DNA from: Candidatus Methylomirabilota bacterium
GTDB taxonomy: Bacteria > Methylomirabilota > Methylomirabilia > Methylomirabilales > Methylomirabilaceae
Direction of reading: 5' to 3'
Assembly: GCA_028869615.1 (NCBI GenBank)
Contig: JAGWRQ010000003.1
Location: 1-26,859 of the forward strand
Length of the DNA: 26,859 bases
Every line of letters starts with the position of its first letter. Position 1 is the stretch's first letter. The notes beneath the pieces were generated by a model. It saw only the letters and a list, made by a program, of their open reading frames with translations. It was not told the DNA's origin and made no database searches. Shown here one piece after another: positions 9,582 through 18,932 of this stretch. The position numbers were made by a program, and so were the translations under genes.

Positions 9582-9881
9582 TTATCGTTGACTCATGGCA
9601 AGTCGGTCCCGCGCCACTAGGCTGCCCGCGACATATTTATGCAGGATACTGGCAATCAAAGTCTGATATGGGATCCCCTCTTGGAGGGCCAGTGTCTGCA
9701 AGGCGTCCAGGTCCTTTTGCGAAAGGCGAATATTGATCCGCCGATCCTTCTTGAACGTCGCCCGGGCACAGCCTTGATAGCGCGTTCGCTCCTTGTCCAG
9801 ATTTTTCACCGATTGCCACTCGCCCCGCTCCACAGCGGTGAGCAGTTCCCGTTCTTCTTGTATCAGCTTACTCATTGTCAT
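9582..9881 (-). CDS. Ribbon-helix-helix (CopG-like) antitoxin, orphan
   Basis: A 99-residue protein with a short N-terminal segment (LIQEERELLTAVERGEW) and a C-terminal ribbon-helix-helix domain at about 46-85: RRINIRLSQKDLDALQTLA as strand plus helix, then GIPYQTLIASILHKY. This build is typical of CopG/BrnA-type antitoxins that bind their own promoter and a small RNase toxin. The 254 bp upstream show no convincing toxin gene, and the downstream neighbour is the DUF4160 gene, so the partner looks lost. ATG 9875 is an alternative start two codons in. DNA binding and antitoxin function are inferred from the fold. Confidence 0.75.
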   Translation of the reverse strand: MTMSKLIQEERELLTAVERGEWQSVKNLDKERTRYQGCARATFKKDRRINIRLSQKDLDALQTLALQEGIPYQTLIASILHKYVAGSLVARDRLAMSQR

Positions 9882-10135
9882 TTCTCTTTCGAAGATACTG
9901 TGTCGTCAGCTTCCGACATTGTGTGCCACTTGTCAACAGCTAAGGGCCCTTGGAAAAGACAACGGTAGGATTGCGCCGTACCGATTCTCGCCTGCACAGA
10001 CGGCAGAGATGGCGGTAACGTTGATCTTCGCATCCGCCCGCGCCGGCACCGGCCCCACTGTGGGGGAGCGCTGCAGCGGGTTATCGTTCTTGCGCCAGAG
10101 TAGGCGCTTGCGGATGGTACGCCGAGGTCCTTCAA
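9882..10135. other. Spacer downstream of nth
   Basis: Gene-free stretch between nth and the antitoxin gene, both on the minus strand. It holds short GC-rich dyads (CCCCACTGTGGGG at about 10053-10065 and CGCTGCAGCG at about 10069-10078) that could fold in the 3' end of the pyr transcript. There is no T-run, so a Rho-independent terminator cannot be claimed. An 85-codon frame across this spacer has low-complexity composition and no family resemblance. Confidence 0.4.
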
Positions 10136-10810
10136 TCAGATGGTCTTGTCCGGCCAGGGGCAGAGGTGGAGGACGGGGCAGCGGGGGCAGTCTGGCCGCT
10201 TAGCCGTACAGACGGCCCGACCGTGGAAGACGAGCAGGTGGGTCAGGGGGGTCCACTTCTCTTTGGACACGATCCGGCAGAGCTGTTGCTCGATCTCATC
10301 CGGCTTGTCGCTGTGCGCCAGGCCCAGGCGATTTGCCACTCGCGCGACGTGGGTGTCCACCGCAATCCCGGCGGTGACGCCCAAGGCGTTGCTCAGGACG
10401 ATGTTGGCCGTCTTGCGCCAGACACCGGGCAGCGTGATTAACTCCTCCATCGTCTGGGGTACCTGCCCGGCGAACTCCTCCATGATCTTCTTGCAGCAGC
10501 CGATGATGCTTCTGGCCTTATTCCGGTAGAAGCCGGTGGATCGGATCGCCTCCTCCAACTCGACCGGATCGACGTCGGCGAACGCCTTCGGGGTCGGGTA
10601 CCGTCTGAACAGCCCCTTGGTGACCTGGTTGACCCGCTCGTCGGTACATTGAGCGGCCAGGATTGTGGCGATCAGCAGTTCGAATGGATTCTTGAAGTCC
10701 AGCGTCACGCACGCATCAGGGTAGGTCTCCTCCAGGATAGCGAGGATCTTTTTTGCCGTGGCAGGGGTGGCAGTACGAATGTCGCCTTTCGCGAGTTTTA
10801 ACTTGACCAT
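10136..10810 (-). CDS. nth: Endonuclease III (DNA glycosylase/AP lyase)
   Basis: Removes oxidised pyrimidines from DNA and cleaves the abasic site (base-excision repair). It has 224 residues. The helix-hairpin-helix LITLPGVWRKTANIVL contains the catalytic lysine K133, the catalytic aspartate D152 is in VDTHVARVANRL, and the C-terminal 4Fe-4S cluster ligands follow C-x6-C-x2-C-x5-C (C201, C208, C211, C217). The residue before RKTA in the hairpin is Trp where most homologues have Gly. Its ATG overlaps the 3' end of pyrD by 13 bp, so it is the distal gene of the pyrimidine operon. The link between a pyrimidine-repair glycosylase and pyrimidine synthesis may be chance. Confidence 0.96.
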   Translation of the reverse strand: MVKLKLAKGDIRTATPATAKKILAILEETYPDACVTLDFKNPFELLIATILAAQCTDERVNQVTKGLFRRYPTPKAFADVDPVELEEAIRSTGFYRNKARSIIGCCKKIMEEFAGQVPQTMEELITLPGVWRKTANIVLSNALGVTAGIAVDTHVARVANRLGLAHSDKPDEIEQQLCRIVSKEKWTPLTHLLVFHGRAVCTAKRPDCPRCPVLHLCPWPDKTI

Positions 10811-11745
10811 TCAGTGGCCTCACGCGCGGTGCCGGTCAGATCCAAAGACCCGATGAGGTCGGCCACGCGCCCCACCTTGTGGTCGATCAAATACGCCTTG
10901 ATCCCATCAATGACCCGTTCCGCACTGCTCGGCGAGGTGAAGTTGACCGTGCCGACCGCGACGGCCGTGGCGCCGGCGATCAGGAACTCCAGCGCGTCGT
11001 CCGCCGTCATGATCCCGCCCATCCCGATCAGTGGGAGCTTCACCGCTCGCGCCGCCTCCCAGACCATTCGGACCGCAACAGGCCGGATGGCCGGGCCGGA
11101 GAGCCCACCCGTCACATTGCCGAGCTTCGGCCGCCGGCTTCGCACATTGATGGCCATGCCAATCAGTGTATTGATGAGGGAAAGCGCGTCGGCGCCACCA
11201 TCCGCCAGCGCCCGCGCGATCTCCACTACATCGGTGACATTCGGGGAGAGCTTTGGGATGAGTGGGAGCGACGTTGCCTGTCGCACCTGCGATATCAGTT
11301 TGTGAGCCAACGCCGCATTACAGCCGAAGATCAGGCCGTCGGCAACGTTGGGACAAGAGATGTTCAGTTCCAACCCGCTGATCCCCTCGTGATCGCTGAG
11401 TTGCTTTGCCAGCTCAACATAGTCCTCAATCGACTCACCGGCGATATTGACAATAATGGGCGGACCCAACGTCCTGAGGTAGGGGAGTTTCTTCTCGATG
11501 AACGCTTGCACGCCCACATTCTGCAGGCCGATGGCGTTCAGCATCCCAGCGGGAGTCTCGACGATCCGAGCCGGCGGATTCCCGGCTCGCGGCGCACGCG
11601 TGATGGTCTTGACGACGATGGCTCCCAGACGAGACAGGTCCAGGAAAGGCTCAAATTCCTGAGCGTAGCCAAAGGTCCCGGAGGCGGTCATCACCGGGTT
11701 CCGCATGCGGATGCCCGCAATCGTCACGCTGAGATCCGGTTTCAC
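10798..11745 (-). CDS. pyrD: Dihydroorotate dehydrogenase, class IB catalytic subunit
   Basis: FMN enzyme that oxidises dihydroorotate to orotate, the fourth step of UMP synthesis. It has 315 residues. Class IB is indicated by the catalytic cysteine in LELNISCPNV, by KLSPNVTDV, and by the phosphate-binding GLSGPAIRP and GMGGIMTADDA, together with a pyrK gene in the same operon. The encoded enzyme should be a PyrD2-PyrK2 complex passing electrons to NAD+. It starts with GTG in a 4-bp overlap with the pabC stop, and its stop overlaps nth. pabB and pabC separate it from pyrK, an unusual arrangement. Confidence 0.96.
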   Translation of the reverse strand: MKPDLSVTIAGIRMRNPVMTASGTFGYAQEFEPFLDLSRLGAIVVKTITRAPRAGNPPARIVETPAGMLNAIGLQNVGVQAFIEKKLPYLRTLGPPIIVNIAGESIEDYVELAKQLSDHEGISGLELNISCPNVADGLIFGCNAALAHKLISQVRQATSLPLIPKLSPNVTDVVEIARALADGGADALSLINTLIGMAINVRSRRPKLGNVTGGLSGPAIRPVAVRMVWEAARAVKLPLIGMGGIMTADDALEFLIAGATAVAVGTVNFTSPSSAERVIDGIKAYLIDHKVGRVADLIGSLDLTGTAREATEWSS

Positions 11746-12629
11746 GACTTTCCTCGTATACCCCGCGCCCGTTCCTCTTCAACGGCTGCCCGGTAGCACT
11801 TCTGGAGACGGCGCGTGACTGGACCTAGGCTGCCCGTGCCGATCCTGCCGCCATCGACCGAGATGAGCGGTGTGATCTCCTTGAGGGAGCCGGTGAGGAA
11901 CGCCTCGTCTGCGGACAGGGCCTCATCGAGAGGGACCGGAGCCTCTCGGACGATCAGGCCTTCCCGCTTTGCCAGCTCGATGACCACTTCCCTGGTAATC
12001 CCTGGTAAGAGCCCAGAGCCCTCGTGAGGAGTCGTCAGTATCTCCTGTGAGATCAAGAACAGGTTGCTCGTTGTCCCCTCAATAACGCAGCCATCGGCGC
12101 CCACAAACAGGGCCTCCTGGGCGCCTTCGCGTTTTGCATGCGTCATCGCCAGCATGTTATAGAGATAGTCCAGCGACTTGATCTGGAGTGGGTTGAATGG
12201 ACTCCCCCAGTGAACCGTGACCGCGCCGACCCCGACCTGCTGGCGTTCGGCGATCCCAGCATCCAAGGGCCTCGCGACCAACAGCAGCGTCGGTGAAGGG
12301 GGCGCGTCGGGAGGCAGGAGGGAACCCAGTACGTCCGGACCTCTCGTCACCGTCAGCCGCAAAGAAGCATCAGCGCCATGCAGGCGATTACGCCGGAGCA
12401 GTTCACCCATCACCTGCCGCCACTTGCCCACGTCACCCTCAAACGGGATCCCGATCTGATCGGCACCTTTCTTGAGGCGAGCGAGGTGGCGCTCGAGACC
12501 AAAAACCCACCCAGCATACGCCCGGATAGTTTCGAAGAGGCCATCGCCATACGAGAACCCGCGGTCGAAGGCCGACACCTTCGCCCGCTCGGCTTGCACG
12601 TAGCGCCCGTTCAGATAGACCACAGCCAT
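11742..12629 (-). CDS. pabC: Class IV aminotransferase, probable 4-amino-4-deoxychorismate lyase
   Basis: PLP enzyme of fold type IV, 295 residues. It has the N-terminal FDRGFSYGDGLFETIRAY block, the PLP lysine in QIKSLDYLYNMLA (about K150), EGTTSNLF, and the phosphate-binding LLPGITREVV and FLTGSLKEITP. The family also includes branched-chain and D-amino-acid aminotransferases, which are hard to separate by motif. The position 9 bp after pabB points to PabC, which splits 4-amino-4-deoxychorismate into p-aminobenzoate and pyruvate for folate. A branched-chain aminotransferase role remains possible. ATG 12629 is preceded by a purine-rich GGAGGTAGGGGCGAGGG, and the stop overlaps the pyrD GTG by 4 bp. 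Confidence 0.82.
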   Translation of the reverse strand: MAVVYLNGRYVQAERAKVSAFDRGFSYGDGLFETIRAYAGWVFGLERHLARLKKGADQIGIPFEGDVGKWRQVMGELLRRNRLHGADASLRLTVTRGPDVLGSLLPPDAPPSPTLLLVARPLDAGIAERQQVGVGAVTVHWGSPFNPLQIKSLDYLYNMLAMTHAKREGAQEALFVGADGCVIEGTTSNLFLISQEILTTPHEGSGLLPGITREVVIELAKREGLIVREAPVPLDEALSADEAFLTGSLKEITPLISVDGGRIGTGSLGPVTRRLQKCYRAAVEEERARGIRGKS

Positions 12630-12638
12630 CCCTCGCCC

Positions 12639-14105
12639 CTACCTCCCTGCACCGAGGCCGACGCCAAGGGTTCGAAAGAAGGTTTCGGCCTTGAGCAGCG
12701 TCTCCTCATACTCTCGTGTCGGCGAAGAGTCAGCTACGATCCCTCCACCCGTCTGGAAGTAGATCCGTCTGCCGGTCACGATGGCTGTCCGAATGGCGAT
12801 GTTCAGTTCCATCCCCCCTGAGAACCCGATGAACCCGATCGCCCCGGTGTAGAGGCCGCGAGCCGTCGGCTCCACCTCGTCGATTATTTCCATGGCGCGG
12901 ATCTTCGGGGCTCCGGTGATCGATCCGCCCGGAAAGGTCGCTCGCAGACAGTCGATCGGATCTGTCCCCTCCTCCAGGGTGCCCGCCACGGTCGACACCA
13001 TGTGGTGAAGGGTGTGGTAGGTCTCGATCGTCTCGAACTGCTCCACATGCACGGAGCCGACCTGACAGATTCTACCCAAATCGTTTCGCTCCAGGTCCAC
13101 GATCATGACATGTTCGGCGCGCTCTTTCGGATCGTGACGGAGGTGGCCAATGATCCGCGCATCGTCCTCCACGGTCATCCCTCGGGGGCGAGTTCCCTTG
13201 ATCGGACAGGTCGAGATCCGATTCCCCTCCACCAGCAGGAACCGTTCCGGAGAGTTGGACAGTACGTGGAAGGGGCCACAATGAAGGTACGCCCCAAAAG
13301 ACGCGGGAAAGCGGGTCCGAAGGCGCCGGTAGAGGGCCCAGGGGTCGCCCGAGAAGTGAGCGGCGAAGCGCTGTGAGATGTTGGCCTGATAGATATCGCC
13401 CGCCGCGATATACTCCAACACCGCCTCCAGCGCCTTACGGTACTGCTCGTTCGACATGTTGCTCTCGAGGGGGGTCTCGAGATGCGGCAACTCGGGCGGC
13501 CTGCTCCCGCCGGTCAGCCGGGCGCGCGCGATCAGGTCACGACCCTCCTGCAACCGCTCTCGGGCCCGTCGCTCGCGCGCGGCGCCCGGCGGGAGCGGCA
13601 AGCCGGAGGAGGTGACGAGCAGTTCACCGTTCGCAGGCTCGAACCAGAAGAGGCGGTCGTAAAAATAGATTACGCAGTCAGGAAGCCCCAGGTCGTCCAC
13701 CGCTACGGCCGGCAGTCTTTCCAGGTGGTGCCGGAGATCGTACCCGAAATAGCCGATCGCGCCGGCTGTTGGAATGTCCCCGATAGATGCTGCGCCACCA
13801 TACTGCCTGAGAGCCGCCTGAAGGAGTTGGAACGGATCGCCTCTGACTCGGCGGGACTCACCCTGGAGCGAGATGGTGATCTCATCGCCTTTCGCCGCAA
13901 AGGTAAGGAACGGATCGTAGCCGAAGCATGCAGCCCGCCAGTGATTCACAGCCCAGGGGTCGGCGTCCAGGAGGCTGAAACCGGGCTCGGCGGCGACCAG
14001 ACCAAACAGATCCGTAAGGGCGGGTGGATTCAGGACCTCCTCAACGAGAAGATGCGGATCGGCGTGCGAGTTCCTGCGCACAGAGGTGGGAAACGACAAG
14101 GTCAT
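12639..14105 (-). CDS. pabB: Aminodeoxychorismate synthase component I
   Basis: Uses chorismate and ammonia, supplied by a PabA glutaminase, to make 4-amino-4-deoxychorismate on the way to p-aminobenzoate and folate. The protein has 488 residues: an N-terminal beta domain with GYFGYDLRHHLERLP near 120, then the chorismate-binding domain from about 225. SFGAYLHCGPFHVLSNSPERFL and PIKGTRPRG are characteristic of PabB; the PIKGT lysine separates PabB from anthranilate synthase TrpE. EHVMIVDLERNDLGRIC, FPGGSITGAPKIRAMEII and QTGGGIVADS complete the active site. No pabA lies in the window. The start overlaps the pyrK stop (ATGA). The Shine-Dalgarno is a GGAGGG about 9 nt upstream. Confidence 0.93.
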   Translation of the reverse strand: MTLSFPTSVRRNSHADPHLLVEEVLNPPALTDLFGLVAAEPGFSLLDADPWAVNHWRAACFGYDPFLTFAAKGDEITISLQGESRRVRGDPFQLLQAALRQYGGAASIGDIPTAGAIGYFGYDLRHHLERLPAVAVDDLGLPDCVIYFYDRLFWFEPANGELLVTSSGLPLPPGAARERRARERLQEGRDLIARARLTGGSRPPELPHLETPLESNMSNEQYRKALEAVLEYIAAGDIYQANISQRFAAHFSGDPWALYRRLRTRFPASFGAYLHCGPFHVLSNSPERFLLVEGNRISTCPIKGTRPRGMTVEDDARIIGHLRHDPKERAEHVMIVDLERNDLGRICQVGSVHVEQFETIETYHTLHHMVSTVAGTLEEGTDPIDCLRATFPGGSITGAPKIRAMEIIDEVEPTARGLYTGAIGFIGFSGGMELNIAIRTAIVTGRRIYFQTGGGIVADSSPTREYEETLLKAETFFRTLGVGLGAGR

Positions 14106-14974
14106 ACGCCTTGGCCCTCCACCTTCCCATCCCCCGCACTGTGTTCATTCCAGAGGATCTCGCGGCCGTCGAAGATCGGCCCATCCTTGCAGACAAGGCG
14201 GTAGGTCCGCTCTTGTTCGTCCCCCCTGATCGGCACAACGCAGCCCATACAGGCCCCGAACCCACAGGCCATGTTTGCCTCCAGGGAGGCCTGGTATGGC
14301 AGGCCGTATTTCACAGCAATCGGCGCAATGGCTGCCAGCATGGGGTGTGGGCCGCAGGCATAAAGAGCAGTGCGAGGTGCGAGGTGTGAGGTCCCCAGGA
14401 AGTCCTCAAGCAGTTCCGTAACCAGTCCGTTATGACCGATACTGCCGTCTTCGGTGGCCACGTGGACCGTGGCGCCGGCTCGCCGAAGGTCGGAGACGCA
14501 CAGCAGGTCAGCCCTGGATCGTCCGCCGAGCAGGACCGTCACTGCGATCCGACGGGTAGCCGCTCGATCGGCGAGGGTATCGACAAGAGCGGCAATCGGT
14601 GGTACGCCGACTCCGCCGGCAACCAGAACGACGCCCGTTGCTTTTCGGGGAATCTCAAAGCCATTTCCAAGCGGACCGACTACTCGGAGCGACCCTCCCG
14701 GGCGCATTGCCGCCAGAAGTGCCGTACCTCGGCCACATACCTTGTAGAGGATCTCGACCTCGCACCTCCCGCCTCGCACCTCCCGCCTCGCACCCCTGAT
14801 ACTCATGGCTCGAGGCAGCAGCGGATCGAGTCCGTCGGTCCATCCGAGCATGAGAAACTGTCCAGGACGGAAACGAGCCATGCGCGCCGGGCCGGCCAGA
14901 CGCATCGAAAAGTACTCCGGCGCGATCTGCCGATTGGACACCACCTCGACGACAGTTTCAGATGTCGCCGCCAT
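14102..14974 (-). CDS. pyrK: Dihydroorotate dehydrogenase electron-transfer subunit
   Basis: FAD/2Fe-2S subunit that carries electrons from PyrD to NAD+. The 290 residues comprise an FAD-binding barrel (FRPGQFLML near 35, RAMSIR near 55), a nucleotide-binding domain ([14 protein letters not shown] near 118, YACGPHPML near 205), and a C-terminal cluster motif CGFGACMGC with a fourth Cys in [11 protein letters not shown] 14974 with GAGG about 7 nt upstream is preferred over GTG 14983. It overlaps the carB 3' end by 17 bp. Two heptanucleotide arrays lie inside the gene, encoding about residues 60-71 ([12 protein letters not shown]) and 195-203 (TSHLAPRTA). It is about 30 residues longer than the usual ~255-265. 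Confidence 0.94.
   Translation of the reverse strand: MAATSETVVEVVSNRQIAPEYFSMRLAGPARMARFRPGQFLMLGWTDGLDPLLPRAMSIRGARREVRGGRCEVEILYKVCGRGTALLAAMRPGGSLRVVGPLGNGFEIPRKATGVVLVAGGVGVPPIAALVDTLADRAATRRIAVTVLLGGRSRADLLCVSDLRRAGATVHVATEDGSIGHNGLVTELLEDFLGTSHLAPRTALYACGPHPMLAAIAPIAVKYGLPYQASLEANMACGFGACMGCVVPIRGDEQERTYRLVCKDGPIFDGREILWNEHSAGDGKVEGQGV
14365..14392 (+). repeat. Heptanucleotide array inside pyrK (distal)
   Basis: Three units GCGAGGT, GCGAGGT, GTGAGGT at 14372-14392, preceded by a weaker GAGCAGT. The G-rich strand is the plus strand, opposite to the proximal pyrK array. It encodes about residues 195-203 of PyrK, just before the YACGPHPM motif, without breaking the frame. Confidence 0.7.
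14761..14795 (-). repeat. Heptanucleotide array inside pyrK (proximal)
   Basis: Five heptamers at exact 7-nt steps, alternating CGCACCT and CCCGCCT and ending in CGCACCC. The G-rich strand is the coding (minus) strand. It encodes about residues 60-71 of PyrK, an Arg/Gly-rich stretch between two strands of the FAD-binding barrel. Confidence 0.8.
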
Positions 14975-17900
14975 CCCCCGCACCTCGGACGTCGTGATAC
15001 TCCTGCAGCGCCTTAACCCTCAACTTCCCGTGCCGCATCGCCTGGATCGCTTCGATCGCCGCGCGCGCCGCAGCCATCGTGGTAAAGTAGGGAATGCCCA
15101 TCGTGACTGCAGTCCGCCGGATGGAGTAGGAGTCGAGACGCGCGTGGTGACCCTCCGGGGTATTAATGACCATGCCGATCTCTCTATTCTTCATCTTATC
15201 TACGATATGCGGGCGTACGCCGTCGATGACTTTGGCCACTGCCTCCACAGTTACGCCTCCGTCTTTTAGCACGGCCGCAGTCCCGGCCGTCGCCACGAGC
15301 TGAAAGCCCAGCTCCGCGAGCCGTCGCGCCAGGGGCACGATATGCGGCTTGTCATTGTCCCGCACGCTCAGGAAGACCGTTCCATCCAGGGGGAGGGCGC
15401 CACTCGCCCCAACCTGCGACTTGGCGAAAGCCAGTCCGAATTCGCGGTCGATCCCCATCACCTCGCCGGTCGATTTCATTTCCGGCCCCAACACGGCATC
15501 AACCCCGGGGAACTTCACGAAAGGCAGGACCGCCTCCTTGACCGCCACATGGCGAAGCCCAGGCTCCTCGGTAACGTCCAGCTCCCTGAGGCTCATCCCA
15601 GCCATGATCTTGGCCGCCAGCTTGGCCAAAGGGACGCCGATCGCCTTGCTGACGAAGGGGACGGTCCGCGAGGCGCGAGGATTGACCTCCAGGACGTAGA
15701 CCACATGGTCTTTGATCGCGAACTGGATGTTGATCAGGCCAAGCACCCCAAGCTCCAACGCCATGGCCCTCGTCTGGACCCGGATCTGATCGAGCAACGG
15801 CTGTGGCACCGACCGGGGTGGTAGTGAACAGGCCGAGTCGCCGGAGTGGACCCCAGCCGCCTCGATATGCTCCATGATCCCGCCGATCACGACCTCCCGG
15901 CCGTCGCACAGGGCATCCACATCCATCTCGATGGCGTCCTCCAGGAACTTATCAACCAGCACGGGATGTTCCAACGAGGCTTGTACTGCCCTGGTCATGT
16001 ACTCCTGGAGACTCGATTCGTTATAGACAATCTCCATCGCACGGCCACCGAGAACGTACGACGGTCGCACCAGGATCGGATAGCCGATCTGCCGAGCGAT
16101 CCGAAGCGCCTCGCTCACCGAGACGGCGGTCCCGTTCGGCGGCTGATTCAGGCCAAGATGCTGCAGCATCTGCTTGAACCGCTCCCGATCCTCGGCCCGG
16201 TCGATAGCGTCGGGCGGGGTTCCCAGGATTTTTACGCCCGCTCGTTCGAGCGGGATGGCCAGTTTCAGCGGGGTCTGCCCACCGAACTGGACGATCACTC
16301 CGTCCGGCCGCTCCCGCTCCGCGATGTTCAGGACATCCTCCAGACAGAGCGGCTCGAAGTACAGGCGATCGGATGTGTCGTAATCCGTCGAGACCGTTTC
16401 GGGATTACAGTTGACCATGATCGTCTCGCAGCCGATCTCCTTCAGGGCCAAGGCCGCGTGAACGCAACAATAGTCGAACTCGATCCCCTGGCCGATCCGA
16501 TTCGGGCCGGAACCCAGGATCATAATCTTTTTGCGATTGGTTGGGTTGGCCTCGCACTCCTGCTCGTACGTCGAGTACAGGTACGGCGTGTGGGCCGCGA
16601 ACTCGGCGCCGCAGGTATCCACCATCTTAAAGGTGGCCTCGATCCCCATCCGCTTCCTGGCATCCCGGACGGTGAATTCCTGAGAGCCGACAAGCTCGGC
16701 CAGTCGGCGATCAGAAAAACCTAGGGCTTTGGCCTCCCGCATGAGAGGGGCCGTCAAAAGGCGAAGCAACGTCGAGCCGCCCCGACGCCCACTCAGGCCG
16801 GTCAATCGGTCCTCAAAGGCTACGATCTCCTTGATGTTTTCGAGGAACCAGGGATCAATGGCCGTGAGCCTATGGATCTCCTGTATAGTCATCCCCAGTC
16901 GGAGCGCATCGGCAAGGTAAAAGACCCGCTCCCAATTCGCAATGCGGAGGCGGTCGCGAACCCGCATCAGGTCTGCTTCACTGGCTTTGGAACTGCGCAC
17001 CCCGCACCCCGCACCCCGCACTTCCAGGTCCCTGAAGATCCGACTCTCCAGTCCATGAGCGTCGATCTCGAGGGAGCGGATCACCTTCTGCAGAGCCTCC
17101 TTAAAGGTCCTGCCGATCGCCATCGCCTCTCCGACTGATTTCATCTGCGTCGTCAGGGTCTCGTCGGCGCCGGCAAACTTCTCAAACGAGAACCGCGGAA
17201 ACTTGACAACGCAGTAATCGATGGTCGGCTCGAAGCAGGCGGTTGTCTCTTTCGTGATATCGTTACTGATCTCGTCCAGCGTATAGCCCACCGCCAGCTT
17301 GGCGGCGATCTTTGCGATTGGGAACCCGGTGGCCTTGCTGGCCAATGCCGAGGATCGAGAGACCCTCGGATTCATCTCAATCGCCAACATCCGCCCGTTC
17401 TCGGGGTTGACGGCGAACTGGATGTTGCTCCCGCCGGTCTCGACGCCGATCTCGCGGATGATGGCGATGGCGGCATCCCGCATGAGTTGGTATTCTTTAT
17501 CGGACAGGGTCTGAGCCGGAGCCACCGTGATCGAGTCGCCGGTGTGGACCCCCATCGGATCGAAATTCTCGATGGAACAGATGATCACTACGTTATCCTT
17601 CAGGTCGCGCATCACCTCCAGCTCGAACTCCTTCCAACCGATTACGGAAGCTTCCACCAGGATCTGGTGGACCGGGCTCACGTTGAGACCCCACTGGACC
17701 TGCTCGTCGAATTCTTCCCGGTTGTAGGCGACGCTGCCGCCGGTGCCGCCGAGCGTAAATGAAGGACGGATAATGGCCGGGTAGCCAATCCGCTCGACAA
17801 TGGTACGAGCCTGCTCGAAGGAGTCGGCATGGCCGCTCTCAGGCACCTCGACCCCGATCTTCTGCATCGCCTGCTTGAAGAGGTCGCGGTCTTCGGCCTT

Positions 17901-18272
17901 CTTGATGGCATGCAGTTTCGCCCCGATCATCTCAACCCCGTATCGGTCGAGGATCCCCTCCTCAGCCAGCGCAACGGTCAGATTGAGGCCGGTCTGACCC
18001 CCGAGGGTGGGGAGCAGCGCATCAGGCCTCTCCCGAGCGATGATCTGCTCAACAATCGGCACGGTCAGCGGCTCCAGGTAGGTCCGGTCGGCCATCTCCG
18101 GGTCGGTCATGATCGTGGCCGGATTCGAGTTGACCAGGATCACCCGGTACCCGTCCTCCCGGAGGGCCTTGCAGGCTTGGGTCCCTGAGTAGTCGAACTC
18201 GCACGCCTGCCCGATCACGATCGGACCCGACCCGATGATTAAGATTTTTTCGATGTCAGTGCGTTTGGGCAT
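14958..18272 (-). CDS. carB: Carbamoyl-phosphate synthase large subunit
   Basis: Makes carbamoyl phosphate from bicarbonate, ammonia (channelled from CarA) and two ATP, feeding both pyrimidines and arginine. It has 1104 residues, about 30 more than E. coli CarB. The duplicated ATP-grasp halves are clear: [20 protein letters not shown] at about 10-29 and [19 protein letters not shown] in the second half. [10 protein letters not shown] and [10 protein letters not shown] are the paired glycine-rich loops, [18 protein letters not shown] and [18 protein letters not shown] the paired metal-binding segments. An MGS-like regulatory domain ([13 protein letters not shown]) closes the protein. A heptanucleotide array encodes about residues 417-426 ([11 protein letters not shown]) in the oligomerisation domain. 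It abuts the methyltransferase stop. Confidence 0.98.
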   Translation of the reverse strand: MPKRTDIEKILIIGSGPIVIGQACEFDYSGTQACKALREDGYRVILVNSNPATIMTDPEMADRTYLEPLTVPIVEQIIARERPDALLPTLGGQTGLNLTVALAEEGILDRYGVEMIGAKLHAIKKAEDRDLFKQAMQKIGVEVPESGHADSFEQARTIVERIGYPAIIRPSFTLGGTGGSVAYNREEFDEQVQWGLNVSPVHQILVEASVIGWKEFELEVMRDLKDNVVIICSIENFDPMGVHTGDSITVAPAQTLSDKEYQLMRDAAIAIIREIGVETGGSNIQFAVNPENGRMLAIEMNPRVSRSSALASKATGFPIAKIAAKLAVGYTLDEISNDITKETTACFEPTIDYCVVKFPRFSFEKFAGADETLTTQMKSVGEAMAIGRTFKEALQKVIRSLEIDAHGLESRIFRDLEVRGAGCGVRSSKASEADLMRVRDRLRIANWERVFYLADALRLGMTIQEIHRLTAIDPWFLENIKEIVAFEDRLTGLSGRRGGSTLLRLLTAPLMREAKALGFSDRRLAELVGSQEFTVRDARKRMGIEATFKMVDTCGAEFAAHTPYLYSTYEQECEANPTNRKKIMILGSGPNRIGQGIEFDYCCVHAALALKEIGCETIMVNCNPETVSTDYDTSDRLYFEPLCLEDVLNIAERERPDGVIVQFGGQTPLKLAIPLERAGVKILGTPPDAIDRAEDRERFKQMLQHLGLNQPPNGTAVSVSEALRIARQIGYPILVRPSYVLGGRAMEIVYNESSLQEYMTRAVQASLEHPVLVDKFLEDAIEMDVDALCDGREVVIGGIMEHIEAAGVHSGDSACSLPPRSVPQPLLDQIRVQTRAMALELGVLGLINIQFAIKDHVVYVLEVNPRASRTVPFVSKAIGVPLAKLAAKIMAGMSLRELDVTEEPGLRHVAVKEAVLPFVKFPGVDAVLGPEMKSTGEVMGIDREFGLAFAKSQVGASGALPLDGTVFLSVRDNDKPHIVPLARRLAELGFQLVATAGTAAVLKDGGVTVEAVAKVIDGVRPHIVDKMKNREIGMVINTPEGHHARLDSYSIRRTAVTMGIPYFTTMAAARAAIEAIQAMRHGKLRVKALQEYHDVRGAGDGGDI
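16996..17023 (-). repeat. Heptanucleotide array inside carB
   Basis: Three perfect CGCACCC units followed by CGCACTT on the plus strand, at exact 7-nt steps. The coding strand reads as GGGTGCG units, giving a Gly/Val/Arg-rich stretch near residues 417-426 of CarB, in the linker before the oligomerisation domain helices. Confidence 0.82.
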
Positions 18273-18932
18273 CTACTTCACCTTCGCGCCGTAGGCGAGG
18301 CCATCGCCTACTGGGAGGATCTGAGCGAGAAGCTGAGGATGGTGGACGAAGTAGTCGTTAAAGCCGCGCAGCGCCTCTGTTGAGCGGCGGTACTGCTCGG
18401 CGTGTAACCGACCGCTCGCGACCTGCCCTCTCCAGAGAACGTTGTCGCACACGACAACCCCGCCAATCCGCATCAGCGGTAAGGCCAGATCCAGATAGTC
18501 CCGGTACTCTTCCTTCACCGCATCAAGATAGACGAGGTCGAACGGCCCCTCGATTGTCGGGATAACTGTCAGGGCCGGATCATTGTGGAATTCGACCCGC
18601 TCTTCCAGGCCTGCCCGTTTCACATACGCTTTCGCCTTCTCGATCATCTCGGCGCTGATGTCGATGGTCACAACTTTACCTTGAGGCGTCATGGCCCGCG
18701 CCATGAAGATGTCGGCGTACCCGATGGCAGTTCCGACCTCCAGGACCCGCTTTGCCCGGATCGCCCGAACCGTGATCTCCAGAAACGTCGCAACCTCCGG
18801 ATCAGTGATAGGAATGCCATGCTCATCTGCAAAGCGTTCCATCTCCCGTAACAGCAGGTCTCTTTCAGGAAGCAGTCGCTCCAGGTAGTCCTCTTGTTCC
18901 TGATGAATGATCAGCCCAACCTGCGCCTTCAT
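18273..18932 (-). CDS. SAM-dependent O-methyltransferase, TrmR/COMT-like
   Basis: A 219-residue class I methyltransferase of the cation-dependent COMT family. SAM motif I is [10 protein letters not shown] at about 63-72. [15 protein letters not shown] and VCDNVLWRG supply the metal-binding Asp and Asp-Asn pair, and the C-terminus [13 protein letters not shown] closely follows the tRNA 5-hydroxyuridine methyltransferase TrmR (YrrM) pattern. The length also fits. If it is TrmR, it would methylate U34 of some tRNAs; other small acceptors cannot be excluded. It is wedged between carA (4-bp ATGA overlap) and carB (directly abutting). It is therefore translated with the two carbamoyl-phosphate synthase subunits, which are normally adjacent. 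Confidence 0.87.
   Translation of the reverse strand: MKAQVGLIIHQEQEDYLERLLPERDLLLREMERFADEHGIPITDPEVATFLEITVRAIRAKRVLEVGTAIGYADIFMARAMTPQGKVVTIDISAEMIEKAKAYVKRAGLEERVEFHNDPALTVIPTIEGPFDLVYLDAVKEEYRDYLDLALPLMRIGGVVVCDNVLWRGQVASGRLHAEQYRRSTEALRGFNDYFVHHPQLLAQILPVGDGLAYGAKVK

Noticed and set aside
9878..10135. 85-codon minus-strand frame upstream of the RHH antitoxin, considered as its missing toxin
   Set aside because: Low-complexity Arg/Ser/Pro composition, no RelE/BrnT/PIN-like pattern, and it crosses GC-rich hairpins; more likely non-coding.
15846..16724. 292-codon plus-strand frame opposite carB
   Set aside because: Antisense shadow of a strongly conserved ATP-grasp gene; composition is His/Arg/Asp-rich without recognisable domains.
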